From Agathobaculum massiliense (GTDB taxonomy: Bacteria; Bacillota; Clostridia; Oscillospirales; Butyricicoccaceae), in contig NZ_OMPN01000001.1 of assembly GCF_900291975.1 (NCBI RefSeq), positions 3,148,688 to 3,212,687 of the forward strand: a stretch of 64,000 bases of DNA, read 5' to 3'. The position numbers and the translations under genes were made by a program. The stretch's first letter is position 1, and each line of letters begins with the position of its first letter. This document shows positions 36,749-45,380 of the stretch, piece after piece. The notes under the pieces are model-generated. The model searched no databases. It had not been told where the DNA came from and saw only the letters and a list, made by a program, of their open reading frames with translations.

Positions 36749-38461
36749 ATGTTGAAATTCAAAGCGATTGGTGTCTCTGAAGGCCTTGCACACGCGAAAG
36801 CGCTCGTGATCAAAGAGGCGGATTTAACGGTCGTAAAAAACAGTATTACGGATGCTGCCGCTGAGCAGAAACGGGTAATCGATGCCGTGGAGCATGCGAA
36901 AAAGCAGATAGAGCTTCTGCGGGATGAGGCGGAGAAGAATATCGGCGCGGCCGAGGCGGAAATCTTTGACGCGCATCTGCTCATGCTGGACGACCCTGAT
37001 TTTGTGGAAGGCATCACCAATCTGATCGCAGATGAAATGGTTTGCGCAGAATATGCCTGCTTTGTCAACTGCGAGAATTTCCAGGCCATGTTCAGGGCGA
37101 TGGACGATGAATATATGCAGGCGCGCGCGGCGGATATCGGCGATATCTCCCAGCGCATCCTGAAAAACCTGAAGGGGATCGCAGACAACGCGATCGACTC
37201 GATCTCCGAGCCGTGCATCATTATTGCCAACGATCTGACTCCGTCGGATACGGCAAAGATCGGCTCCAAGCCCGTGGTGGGCTTCGTTACGCGTATCGGC
37301 GGACGGACCAGCCATTCCGCGATTATGGCGCGCTCCATGGGCATCCCTGCCGTAGCCGGTGCCGGCGAGAAGGCGGATGAAATAAAGGATGGAGAGGAGC
37401 TTTTGCTGGACGGCGCGACGGGCGAGATCGTCGTGTCGCCCGATGCGGAAACACTGTCCCAGTTTGAACAGAAGAAAACGGCGGAGGATGAGCGCCGGGC
37501 AATGCTGGTGCAGTTTAAGAACCGACCGGGCGAAACGAGCGATGGCCGCCGTGTGATCGTGGAAGGGAATATCGGCACACCGGAGGATGCGGTGCGCGTT
37601 GCCGAGCTGGGCGGCGAGGGCGTCGGCCTGTTCCGTTCGGAGTTCCTGTTTATGGACCGCGACGACTTGCCGAGCGAGGAGGAGCAGTTTGAAGCCTACA
37701 AAAAGGCTTGCGAGACGATGGCGGGCAAGCCGGTCATCATCCGCACTTTGGATATTGGCGGCGATAAGGAAGTTCCCGCGCTGAACCTGGAAAAAGAGCA
37801 GAATCCGTTTTTGGGCTACCGCGCGATTCGCATCTGCCTGAACCAGACCGATCTGTTTGTGACCCAGCTCCGCGCACTGTTGCGCGCCGCGCAATACGGC
37901 GACCTGCGCATCATGTTCCCTATGATCTCCTCCATTGAGGAGATACGCAACGCCAAGCAGGTACTCCAGCAGGCCAAGGACCTGTTGGATGCGGAGGGCG
38001 TCGCCTATAATCCGAATGTCAAGGTCGGCATCATGGTTGAAATTCCGGTAGCGGCCGTTTGTGCGGATATGCTAGCAAAAGAAGTGGATTTCTTCTCCAT
38101 CGGCACAAACGACCTGATCCAGTATTCCTGCGCGGTGGACCGCATAAATGAAAAAATATCCTACCTGTACCGCCCCCTGCATCCGGGCGTGCTGCGGCTG
38201 ATTCATATGACTGCGAAAGCGGCAAATGAAAACGGCATCGAGGTGGGTGTCTGCGGCGAGATGGCCGGTACGCCGGGGATGGCGCCCGTTCTCTGCGGAC
38301 TCGGCGTGACCAACCTTTCGATGTCGGCATCGGCGATGCTGGCGGCGAAAGCCGATCTTGCGGCGCATTCCTTTGCGGAATGCAAGGAATTTGCCGAGCG
38401 TCTGCTGTGCGCCGCGAGCGCTACGGAAGCGGAGCAACTGTTTGCCGAGTGGCGCGCTTGA
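36749..38461 (+). CDS. ptsI: Phosphoenolpyruvate-protein phosphotransferase (PTS enzyme I)
   Basis: A 570-residue enzyme I that takes phosphate from PEP and passes it to HPr. The HPr-binding helical domain (about residues 25-145) precedes the swivelling domain with the phospho-His in GGRTSHSAIMARSMGIPAV. The PEP-binding barrel has GVGLFRSEFLFMDRDDLP, LRIMFPMISS and VGVCGEMAGTPG. All key residues appear intact. ptsH is not adjacent. AGGAGG precedes the ATG. It would also serve the sucrose PTS implied by the genes at the start of the window. Confidence 0.96.
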   Translation: MLKFKAIGVSEGLAHAKALVIKEADLTVVKNSITDAAAEQKRVIDAVEHAKKQIELLRDEAEKNIGAAEAEIFDAHLLMLDDPDFVEGITNLIADEMVCAEYACFVNCENFQAMFRAMDDEYMQARAADIGDISQRILKNLKGIADNAIDSISEPCIIIANDLTPSDTAKIGSKPVVGFVTRIGGRTSHSAIMARSMGIPAVAGAGEKADEIKDGEELLLDGATGEIVVSPDAETLSQFEQKKTAEDERRAMLVQFKNRPGETSDGRRVIVEGNIGTPEDAVRVAELGGEGVGLFRSEFLFMDRDDLPSEEEQFEAYKKACETMAGKPVIIRTLDIGGDKEVPALNLEKEQNPFLGYRAIRICLNQTDLFVTQLRALLRAAQYGDLRIMFPMISSIEEIRNAKQVLQQAKDLLDAEGVAYNPNVKVGIMVEIPVAAVCADMLAKEVDFFSIGTNDLIQYSCAVDRINEKISYLYRPLHPGVLRLIHMTAKAANENGIEVGVCGEMAGTPGMAPVLCGLGVTNLSMSASAMLAAKADLAAHSFAECKEFAERLLCAASATEAEQLFAEWRA

Positions 38462-38472
38462 TAAAATAAACA

Positions 38473-38511
38473 AAGAGCGCTGTTTCCTTCACCAAAGGAA
38501 ACAGCGCTCTT
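38473..38511. terminator. Bidirectional terminator between ptsI and the SASP gene
   Basis: A 17-bp perfect stem, AAGAGCGCTGTTTCCTT and complement, with a 5-nt loop and T-rich sequence on the plus strand. It serves ptsI and the convergent SASP C-terminal fragment. Confidence 0.9.
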
Positions 38512-38525
38512 ATTATTTTCAGGAC

Positions 38526-38654
38526 TTAGCCCTGGTTAGCCAGATTCTGCTCGTAGGATTCGATCATCTTCTTGACCATCTGGCCGCCGATCGAGCCCGC
38601 CTGGCGGGAGGTCAGGTCGCCGTTGTAGCCCTGCTTCAGGTTGACGCCAACCTC
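38526..38654 (-). pseudogene. 3' part of an alpha/beta-type SASP gene cut by an insertion
   Basis: On the minus strand, codons from GAG (38654-38652) to a TAA (38528-38526) encode the C-terminal 41 residues of a small acid-soluble spore protein, including GVNLKQGYNG, LTSRQAGSIGG and QMVKKMIESYEQ. These are hallmark alpha/beta SASP segments that coat spore DNA. There is no start codon or N-terminal half here; the sequence upstream is foreign. The missing half lies 19.7 kb away at 58362-58451, in the same strand and codon phase. The gene is intact only if the intervening element is removed. Confidence 0.93.
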
Positions 38655-38681
38655 CCTTGGTGTGCCTGCACCATCTTAAAA
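38653..38681 (+). other. Left attachment site (attL) of the SASP-inserted element
   Basis: The 5-bp ACCTC core (38650-38654) is shared with the other end (58360-58364). Counting from the TC of the core, 16 bp of unlike sequence are followed by CCATCTTAAAA at 38671-38681. The right end has the same word, inverted, exactly 16 bp from its TC. This is the layout expected for arms of a large-serine-recombinase attP. The central dinucleotide would be TC (GA on the other strand). Confidence 0.75.
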
Positions 38682-38702
38682 GGGATATTTGCGCAGGCGA
38701 TT

Positions 38703-40379
38703 TTAAAAATTACTGGATGCTGGAAGCTGTTGATTTTCTTCCGTATCAAGCTCGCCAATGAAACGGTAAAAGATGCGGATGCACTGCCGATAGGGCGTGT
38801 TTCGATGCGTTGCTTTGCTCAGGCCGTTTTCAAATTCCTTCGGCCCGACCTCAATGCGTTCGATAAAAGTCAGCAGCGTCTCGCGATCGAGTACATCAAT
38901 TTGGCTGTATTGCTTGGCCAGCGTGAAAAAACGTTGATAGCGTTTGGCCGTGTTCTCAGCGTCAGGGCTGACTTGCGCAAGAGCGGCGATAGTGGCCTGA
39001 TGTGCGGCGGACTCCTGCTCGAGCGCAGCAACCATACGCGTCAGACGGTCATCGTCCAGCCTGCCTTCGGCATTGTCTGTGTACAGCTTGGCGACGACTT
39101 TATCGATCGTAAGCAAACGGGCTTGTGCCTGCTGCAAACGAGCCTGCCGTGCGGTTGCTTCGGATATCCCTTTCTCTTTTTCCACTGCTGATAGGGCGAG
39201 CGCTTCAGCCTGTGTGTCGTCCAGCGCGAGCAGCTCGTTGAGATCGCGTCGGACAACTTCGGCCAGATCGGCGTACTTGACGCGCACGCCGGCACAACGA
39301 TTGGCTATATCGCTTCGCTGGTGCGTACAGGAGAGATACCAGTACTTCTCCCGCTCACCTTTGTAGACCGTACCACAGGAACAGAGCGCGTGTCCGCACC
39401 GAGCACAGAACACCAACCCCGCAAAGATGCTTTTGCGTATTGCGCTGTCGGTCTGATTGAGCCGTCGTCCGCGGCCCAGATTGCGCTGTGCCTGCTCAAA
39501 GAGCGGCAGCGTGATTAAGGCAGGGTGGGTATCGTGTGTGACCGCCCAGTCTTGCTTTGGAACAGCAATTTTCTTTTTGGATTTGACACTTACCTTGCGG
39601 CTTTTCCCCAGCATGGTATGTCCGAGGTAGACCGGATTTTTCAGGATGCGCTTGACTGTGGTATAGTTCCATAAATCGGAAGCCCGCGCTGCACCCTCAG
39701 GACTGAAATCGTCACGGAACAATACGCGGTACTTTAGTGGCGGGATTACACCGTCTGCATTCAGGTCAAGTGCAATTTTTCGAGAAGAATCCCCAGAGGC
39801 TGCACGATCGAAAATACGCTGCACGACAGGCGCAGTCTGTTCGTCAGGGGAAAGGCGATTTTTGTTCATTGGATCCTTGCGATAGCCGTAGGGTGGGCAG
39901 GCGCAATACTGTCCGTTTTCCCGCTTGCTGCGCAACACGTCCTTGACCTTACGCGAACCGTCGCGCAGGTAAACCTCGTTCATTGCAAACTGGAACGGCG
40001 CCATTACATTTTCATGTGCCGTATCAAAATTGTCCGCAATCGTTAAATAACGGATACCGCGCTCAGGGAAAAATTGCTCGGCATAGTAACTAGCTTCGCG
40101 CATGTCACGCCCAAGACGGGACAGGTCTTTTGTGATGACCATGTTGGCTTCGCTGGCATCGAGCTGGCGCAGCATATCTTGAAATGCAGGACGGTCGAAA
40201 TTGCCGCCGGAATAACCATCATCCACAAATTCGCGCACCAGTGCGATCCCTTGACGTTGACAATAATCGCGAATCATTTGCCGCTGGTTGGCAATACTGG
40301 ACGATTCGCCGTTTCGCGCTTCTTCGTTGGAGAGACGCAAATAAGCAAATGCAAGTTTTAAGTTGTTACCGGTTCTCAT
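38703..40379 (-). CDS. Large serine recombinase (integrase of the SASP-inserted element)
   Basis: A 558-residue large serine recombinase. The resolvase domain (residues about 9-150) has the nucleophile Ser in AYLRLSNEE and the arginine-rich KDLSRLGRDMREASYY motif. A recombinase domain (about 165-290) and a zinc ribbon (FCARCGHALC, then Cys-bearing SCTHQ and RCAGVRV) follow. A long coiled coil comes next, then a DUF4368-like tail. Such enzymes integrate and, with a directionality factor, excise DNA between attP and attB. It lies 49 bp inside the left end, as expected. AAAGGAG precedes the ATG. All catalytic residues appear intact. Confidence 0.95.
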   Translation of the reverse strand: MRTGNNLKLAFAYLRLSNEEARNGESSSIANQRQMIRDYCQRQGIALVREFVDDGYSGGNFDRPAFQDMLRQLDASEANMVITKDLSRLGRDMREASYYAEQFFPERGIRYLTIADNFDTAHENVMAPFQFAMNEVYLRDGSRKVKDVLRSKRENGQYCACPPYGYRKDPMNKNRLSPDEQTAPVVQRIFDRAASGDSSRKIALDLNADGVIPPLKYRVLFRDDFSPEGAARASDLWNYTTVKRILKNPVYLGHTMLGKSRKVSVKSKKKIAVPKQDWAVTHDTHPALITLPLFEQAQRNLGRGRRLNQTDSAIRKSIFAGLVFCARCGHALCSCGTVYKGEREKYWYLSCTHQRSDIANRCAGVRVKYADLAEVVRRDLNELLALDDTQAEALALSAVEKEKGISEATARQARLQQAQARLLTIDKVVAKLYTDNAEGRLDDDRLTRMVAALEQESAAHQATIAALAQVSPDAENTAKRYQRFFTLAKQYSQIDVLDRETLLTFIERIEVGPKEFENGLSKATHRNTPYRQCIRIFYRFIGELDTEENQQLPASSNF

Positions 40380-40414
40380 ATGTGAACTCCTTTCGGAACC
40401 GGCTCACAAATGGA

Positions 40415-40603
40415 TTATACAACTGTGCCGGTAGGTTCGTCAATATACTGTGCCATGTCAATCTCCTTCAATATGCGTTCCTGAAGCAGGGCGTGGGCAG
40501 AATGATTTCCGATATACTGACGGCTTATTTGAAAGGTCGCTGGCCCAAGATGGACGGATGATTCCCGTATCTGGTACGGTGTATGGTGAGCGTGTGTGTT
40601 CAT
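40415..40603 (-). CDS. Small protein upstream of the recombinase, possible directionality factor
   Basis: A 62-residue protein starting MNTHAHHTPYQIRESS, preceded by a near-perfect AAGGAGG and an 8-nt spacing. It ends 35 bp before the recombinase gene. It has no recognised family. The frame is open up to an ATG at 40732 that abuts the FtsK stop (TGA-ATG), so a 105-residue coupled product is also possible. Small genes beside large serine recombinases sometimes encode the excision directionality factor; this is only a positional suggestion. Confidence 0.5.
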   Translation of the reverse strand: MNTHAHHTPYQIRESSVHLGPATFQISRQYIGNHSAHALLQERILKEIDMAQYIDEPTGTVV

Positions 40604-40732
40604 TTTTATACCTCCTTGCAGCCAGTTTGCGGTATTACCGAAAAAATTATTCAGGAATTCATACAATAGCAATGTAGTTAATCCTCTGGGCAATAACGCC
40701 GGCTCAGGTGCATTATAGGTCAGTTTATCCAT

Positions 40733-42073
40733 TCAAAACATCTCCTTAGCGTCGTCGAACCAGTAGGCTTGAAATACTGTGCCGTCACCCGTGAGGAAAC
40801 GGCCTTGGGCGTCGTGCGGAATCCGGTTGCTGGCATCCGTGTTGTCCAGGATGATCATGGACAGCACGTTGTCTGCACGGCCGCAAATGCGGTAACCGAT
40901 ATTATTCCTGATCTGTCCGGACAGGATATTCGCGTCCGGCCGCTGGGTGGAGAGGAACAGGTGGATGCCGAACGCACGCCCTTGTCGGGCGATAGTGGAC
41001 AGGCGGTTTTCAATGCGGGCGACCTGTTCCTTTTCTGCCTTGGTGAGTCCCGTCTTGTCCAGGATCTCCGCGACCTCGTCTACTGCGAATACGATGCGGT
41101 CCATCGGGATCGACTCATGGCTGTTGTACTCATAAATATTTGTACACTCTGCCTTCCCGAGCAGGTCTTTGCGCTGTCCCAGTTTTTCAGCTACACTGTC
41201 CAGATAGGCTATCAAAGTGTCGCGGTCGAGGATCAGCTTGCAGTTTGGGTGTTTGCGCCAGCTGCCGCCAAAATCCACACCGCCCTTGAAATCTGCGATC
41301 GTGACGTTGATATTGGGCTGCTTGAGGCATTGCATCAGCATCAGCTTGAGGAGAACGGATTTGCCCGAACCAGTCCCGCCGCCCAACAGCACATGCGGGA
41401 TCAGGTTGAGGTCGAGCGAGACTGTCCCCAGCAGGCTTTCGCCGAGCACCAGTCGGCAGGAAGGGAAATCGCTTTGCAGATATTCGTCTTTCCACCGCAG
41501 CATCTTGGGCAGGCCGCTTTTGGCAGGAACGGTAAACAGCCGGATGCGGCGCTTGCCGTCGCTCTCCTGAATATCTGCGATATGGACATTCAGCGCGGTT
41601 TCGATATCCGCGCTTTTCTGTTCCCATACGGATTTGGGGACGCCGCAGGCGAGAAATTCGAGAACCGTGATCTTGCTGTGTGCATCATCCGTTTCATCTT
41701 GACGGACAGTAACCAGCAGCGGTACTTCACCGGCGTGGTTGACCAGCCCAATGCGTTGCAGGTTGTTCTGGATGCTTTTCGCCCTGGATGGCGTGCCGGC
41801 CCACATGATGAGCACTGCCAGCCCGCCAAACACAAGGATCGGGAAGCAAAGGCTGAACGCGATCCGGCTGGCTGCATCGAAAATATCCGGCCCGCTGTAC
41901 GCAAGATCCCATGGGCGGATGATGCTGAACAGCAGCGCGGTGAGCAGATAGAGTACCAGCACTTTCAGACGGTATTGGTCTGTCCAGATCTCCTTGAGAC
42001 CGGTTTGAAACAGAAGTAGCATATACTTACGCTGCGTTTCCTGTTCCAGCAGATTGCGTTTTCGGTTATCCAT
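40733..42073 (-). CDS. FtsK/SpoIIIE-type DNA translocase (TcpA/Tn916 Orf21-like)
   Basis: A 446-residue membrane-anchored ATPase. Two hydrophobic segments near residues 37-95 (LKVLVLYLLTALLFSII, then FSLCFPILVFGGLAVLIMW) precede the FtsK motor. Walker A is GGGTGSGKSVLLKL, Walker B IVFAVDEVAE, and a LFLSTQRPD sensor follows. In Tn916-like elements such a protein delivers single-stranded element DNA to the transfer channel. Its ATG overlaps the rep stop by 8 nt (ATGGATAA) and follows GGAGGTGG, so Rep and the translocase are coupled. The open frame runs further up within rep, but is not translated as such. Confidence 0.9.
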   Translation of the reverse strand: MDNRKRNLLEQETQRKYMLLLFQTGLKEIWTDQYRLKVLVLYLLTALLFSIIRPWDLAYSGPDIFDAASRIAFSLCFPILVFGGLAVLIMWAGTPSRAKSIQNNLQRIGLVNHAGEVPLLVTVRQDETDDAHSKITVLEFLACGVPKSVWEQKSADIETALNVHIADIQESDGKRRIRLFTVPAKSGLPKMLRWKDEYLQSDFPSCRLVLGESLLGTVSLDLNLIPHVLLGGGTGSGKSVLLKLMLMQCLKQPNINVTIADFKGGVDFGGSWRKHPNCKLILDRDTLIAYLDSVAEKLGQRKDLLGKAECTNIYEYNSHESIPMDRIVFAVDEVAEILDKTGLTKAEKEQVARIENRLSTIARQGRAFGIHLFLSTQRPDANILSGQIRNNIGYRICGRADNVLSMIILDNTDASNRIPHDAQGRFLTGDGTVFQAYWFDDAKEMF

Positions 42074-43034
42074 CTTCCAGCATCCACCTCCATTCGCTGA
42101 CGGGTCGGGTGATCGGTGCGCCGTTCTCGCGGTACTCGGTGAAGGTGCGAATGCGGCGCAGAAAGGCTTTCCACGTTTCCGGGTGATACTGCTGTACCGC
42201 CTGATACTGGCGGCTGAGCGGCAGGTTAGAGGTGATATACACCTTGGTGTAGCACGCGACCTTGTCGCTGTACCGCGCGGGCAGCATGAGCGGATAAACA
42301 TCCAGCAAATTGAGCATTTCCTCGATTGGGAGCTGCGAGGCGAATTCCTCAAACACGATCACATCCTGCCCGTGATAATCGTCGAAAGAGACGCCTTTGC
42401 CGCTCCGGTAATTGGTCACGCGGTAAATGTCGCGTGCGCCGTGCCTACGGTAGATACCGCGGGTCTTACCCGTACCTGTCGCGCCGTAGATGTACTGCAC
42501 TTCTACCGCACGGTTCTGCTCGGCATATTTCTCGGACAACAACGTCTGCCGAAGCACATCAATTTCTTTCACCCTGAACGCCAGCTTGGGGTTCTCACGG
42601 ATGATCTGCGTGGTTGTCTTACCGGCTGTAATATCTTCGAGCAGGGCGGACATTTCCGGGGCTTTTTCGTTTTGTGGTTCAGGCATATGCCCGTATTCCT
42701 CAAAGCTGCCCGCTACCGCAGTTTCTGCCTTGTCGGTCTCCGCCCATTTCCCGCCCTTTTGAATGTAGTCACGGTTTTCCTGTGCGCTCCCGTATGCCTT
42801 GTCGATGTGCGCGGTCGGAAACAGGTTCTTAACAGTCTGCCAACGTACCGGTGAGGGACGGTACAGAAAAACATGCGTGTGATACGTTCCGGTTGTCGCG
42901 GTCTCGTCCGCCATGCAGTAATACGCGGGAGACAAGGCTTTCAGGAGTGTCTTAATTTTCTTGTGCGTCAGTCCACAGTCCAGAGGGCTGTTGATTGTGA
43001 GCAGGTATTTTCGGCTCTGTTCGTTCTTTGCCAT
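42066..43034 (-). CDS. rep: CRESS-DNA-type replication initiator (HUH endonuclease plus SF3 helicase)
   Basis: A 322-residue Rep with the architecture of circovirus/geminivirus and bacterial pCRESS plasmid Reps. HUH motif 1 is KYLLTINSP, motif 2 TYHTHVFLYR (His-x-His), and motif 3 NRDYIQKGG with the nicking Tyr. The superfamily 3 helicase has Walker A IYGATGTGKTRG, Walker B VIVFEEF and motif C VYITSNLP. It would nick its origin, join covalently to the 5' end and drive rolling-circle replication. The stem-loop origin lies 43 bp upstream. The start is the ATG at 43034 after AAGGTGG; two in-frame GTGs just upstream are alternatives. This fills the slot held by MobT in Tn916-like elements. Confidence 0.9.
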   Translation of the reverse strand: MAKNEQSRKYLLTINSPLDCGLTHKKIKTLLKALSPAYYCMADETATTGTYHTHVFLYRPSPVRWQTVKNLFPTAHIDKAYGSAQENRDYIQKGGKWAETDKAETAVAGSFEEYGHMPEPQNEKAPEMSALLEDITAGKTTTQIIRENPKLAFRVKEIDVLRQTLLSEKYAEQNRAVEVQYIYGATGTGKTRGIYRRHGARDIYRVTNYRSGKGVSFDDYHGQDVIVFEEFASQLPIEEMLNLLDVYPLMLPARYSDKVACYTKVYITSNLPLSRQYQAVQQYHPETWKAFLRRIRTFTEYRENGAPITRPVSEWRWMLEDG

Positions 43035-43061
43035 GTTCACCACCTTGCGTGTTCACAAATT

Positions 43062-43075
43062 GCTACATGCTACAG
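43062..43075 (+). repeat. Two tandem 7-bp iteron-like repeats
   Basis: TGCTACA occurs twice in immediate succession (43062-43068, 43069-43075), one base from the foot of the origin stem-loop. Short tandem iterons beside the stem are the Rep-binding sites of CRESS replicons. Confidence 0.6.
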
Positions 43076-43076
43076 C

Positions 43077-43110
43077 TATGCCCTAAGGTAATACTAACTT
43101 AGGGCATAGG
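43077..43110 (-). other. Rolling-circle origin stem-loop with circovirus-type nonanucleotide
   Basis: A 12-bp perfect stem (CTATGCCCTAAG / CTTAGGGCATAG) and a 10-nt loop. On the rep-coding strand the loop reads TTAGTATTAC, containing TAGTATTAC, which fits the CRESS nonanucleotide NANTATTAC. The predicted nick is between the second T of ATT and AC. Strand, position upstream of rep and adjacent iterons all agree with circovirus-type origins. GC-rich inverted repeats (43111-43191) follow. Confidence 0.8.
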
Positions 43111-43187
43111 CGGCGCGGCCGCCGGCCGCAGGGGGACTTTTCACGGAAGGAAAAGCCCTCGCCCCTGACGGCCCGCGGCCTGCGCCG

Positions 43188-43508
43188 TCAGCCCTTGCCA
43201 GCGTTTACCGCAGCGATACCCTTGGCGTGTGCGCCCAGCTGGTACTCGCCGCTTGACCAGTACAGATACGGTTCAAGGCCATCAAAGCGGACTTCGATGA
43301 ATCCGTCCGGTGCGTCCATCTGCTGATTGCCATCAATGCGCACGTTGATTTTGTCCAGCCCCTTGTCCGGCAGGGCAACCGTATAGCGGTAGCCCGTGAC
43401 CGTATCCGTGCGCTGGCCGTTCTGATACGCATACGACGGGATAACGTCCACCAGCCAGAAACGCTTGCCCAGGCTCGCGGGATCGATAATTAAATCGGAA
43501 AGCTTCAT
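43188..43508 (-). CDS. Small protein upstream of the Rep origin, unknown function
   Basis: A 106-residue acidic protein starting MKLSDLIIDPASLGKRF, after GGAGGAG. The predicted strand-rich pattern (YRYTVALPDKGLDKINVRID, FIEVRFDGLEPYLYW) resembles small accessory proteins near the rep/FtsK genes of Gram-positive integrative elements, possibly OB-fold-like, but I cannot name a family. A hairpin, CTGACGGC/GCCGTCAG (43165-43191), overlaps its stop and lies between it and the Rep origin, so it may end this transcript before rep. Confidence 0.65.
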   Translation of the reverse strand: MKLSDLIIDPASLGKRFWLVDVIPSYAYQNGQRTDTVTGYRYTVALPDKGLDKINVRIDGNQQMDAPDGFIEVRFDGLEPYLYWSSGEYQLGAHAKGIAAVNAGKG

Positions 43509-43803
43509 GGTAAAACTGCTCCTCCATTCTGAAAAGATAAAATGTTGATATTCTTCCAAACCGGTTTGTTACTGTAAGGATAGCAAAACCGGATGCGGAA
43601 ATCGTCTCTGAAAGTAAGACAAAAACAGCCTTTTTGGAGGCGTGGAAGAAGATGATTTGAATGTTTTATGGAGATAAAACGTGAAAAGCGAATAATCTGC
43701 ACAAAACCGGAAACAATCCGGCGTATTAAATTTAGATTTTTATTTTTGAAAATAAAAAGCGGCCGCATACCATGTAAAATCGGTATGCGGCCGCTTTTCG
43801 GCT

Positions 43804-44226
43804 TTAAGCCGAACCTAAAAGATACTTTGAGATATCCTCCAGATCGCTTAGCAATACGGCAAGAAACTGGTTGGCATCCTCTATGGATATGCCGGAGTGC
43901 CTGCTGATAAGATAAGCATAGGCGAAATGTATCCGGTCCGTAGGGTCGAGCGCTCGGCCTTTTGCGCGCAGGAAGGCCGTTGACTGCTCCAGATCCAGAC
44001 CGAACGCCACGCAGACCGTGACGAGGATGCGCAAGGAAAACCGCTCATCCGGCTTTTTCAGCCTGTAGTAGATATTTTTGTCAAGGCCTGTCTTATCGCA
44101 GAAAGCAGCACAGTTCCAGCCTTTTGCTTTCCGGTAAGTCTCAAATTGCTCCACGAAATTTTTGTTCATGTCTAAAGATAAAGCATATTGGCGCCGATAG
44201 GCGTCCAAAAGCTTTTCTCTATCCAC
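43804..44226 (-). CDS. HTH-containing regulator of the mobile element
   Basis: A 140-residue protein. Residues about 25-85 form an XRE-like helix-turn-helix (FVEQFETYRKAKGWNCAAFCDKTGLDKNIYYRLKKPDE, then LRILVTVCVAFGLDLEQS), where GLDKNIYYRLK is the likely recognition helix. The C-terminal 50 residues are helical (GISIEDANQFLAVLLSDLED). It probably controls the element's rep/FtsK/recombinase genes that follow on the same strand. It starts with GTG at 44226 with a modest AGGA site; an internal ATG 19 codons later is an alternative. A hairpin-forming AAAGCGGCCGCATAC repeat follows it at 43757-43798. Confidence 0.7.
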   Translation of the reverse strand: MDREKLLDAYRRQYALSLDMNKNFVEQFETYRKAKGWNCAAFCDKTGLDKNIYYRLKKPDERFSLRILVTVCVAFGLDLEQSTAFLRAKGRALDPTDRIHFAYAYLISRHSGISIEDANQFLAVLLSDLEDISKYLLGSA

Positions 44227-44689
44227 TTACTATATCCTGATCTCGTTACTGGTTCTGGAGCCGGAGGGAAGAAACAGGGCGGTTGGTTTGATATCTGACA
44301 AACAGGGAAAATACAAAACCCATAATGTCCCCTCCTCTCTTGTGAAATGTCGAAGGTGTTGCAGCAACTCCTCCGGCACCAGAACGAAGTTTGTTGTCCG
44401 TATGCAGAAAAGGACATAAAACTATCCTTGCAGTTTCATGTCCTTGATTGCTCTGTGTTTATTGTTTTACAACCCATAAGGCATATTGCAACCAAGACAA
44501 ATTATCCGGACTGCACCTCGCTTTGAACGGATGGGCTATAACAACAAAAATTGAAATATCAGTAAAAAGCTGCTTTATAATCTTGAACAACCCAGACAGG
44601 CATACTACCCCCTGGGCGGCTTACTCTGACACATATTACTCTGACCTGATTTCATTTTATCCTTTTATCCATGCTTTGTAAAGTGGAGG
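44227..44689. other. AT-rich stretch with no supported gene
   Basis: About 460 bp in which all frames are short or lack translation signals. An imperfect inverted repeat, GGACAT-AAAACT/AGTTTC-ATGTCC, lies near 44412-44443. GC content falls sharply here relative to the rep module, marking the start of the cargo section. Confidence 0.45.
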
Positions 44690-44693
44690 TTTC

Positions 44694-45367
44694 CTCCACA
44701 AAAGAAGTCAATAGAAATGAATAGTATCTTCTCCATATGTAAGCATTTTTAAAATCTCAGCTTCTCTGTTGGTCAGTGAATAATTTTTAACTAATGCGTC
44801 AATCTTGGCGCTGTTTTCTGTCGTATATTTGTCTTTCTCGTCTGCACCGTAAATCTCGCGGTACATTTTAAGCGCCAGATGATCCTTTAACAGGTCCAGA
44901 ACATATTTATCCCTTTGTGAAAAATCTCCGCTTTCTTTCGCTCGAAAAAGAGACAGGGTGCCAAAAGCCTATTTTTATAGGATATGAAAAGTATCAGAGA
45001 ATACTCAATACTCTTAGGCCGCAGGCCCCATCTCTATCATAAATATTGTTTTTATATCATCTTTGGACAAAAGTTCCGACATGATAAAAACTTTATTTTG
45101 AGAAGTGGAATATATCCATGTAATAAAGTCATATTTTTCGAACATTTCATGATAGTCGTCAAGAGCGCCGGGGGCGAATCCATAGGATACGGGTTCTTTC
45201 ACATAAGAGGCGTTTCCGCTGTCGTCTGCCAGGTAAAAACTGGCTTTGTCATAAGAAATTTGACATCTTTTAGCATTTTGCTGCGCAGATCAAAATCTCC
45301 GCGGGTACTATGGATATTATAGATGATTTGGTTCAGAAGCAGCCACTCATTTTCAGAAAGATACATA
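44694..45367 (-). pseudogene. Decayed LuxR-family HTH regulator
   Basis: Three pieces in different frames on the minus strand. The first starts MYLSENEWLLLNQIIYNIHSTRG (from 45367) and runs to about 45255. A -1 shift then leads into KASFYLADDSGNASYV and KEPVSYGFAPGALDDYHEMF, ending in a stop at about 45014. A last piece (from about 44958) carries TLSLFRAKESGDFSQRDKYVLDLLKDHLALKMY and the LuxR-type start of the HTH (YSLTNREAEILKMLTYG), then stops before the recognition helix. This matches the sensor-plus-LuxR regulators that clostridia place beside MFS transporters, but is broken by at least one frameshift and a deletion. Confidence 0.65.
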
Positions 45368-45380
45368 CCGTTTCTCCCCC

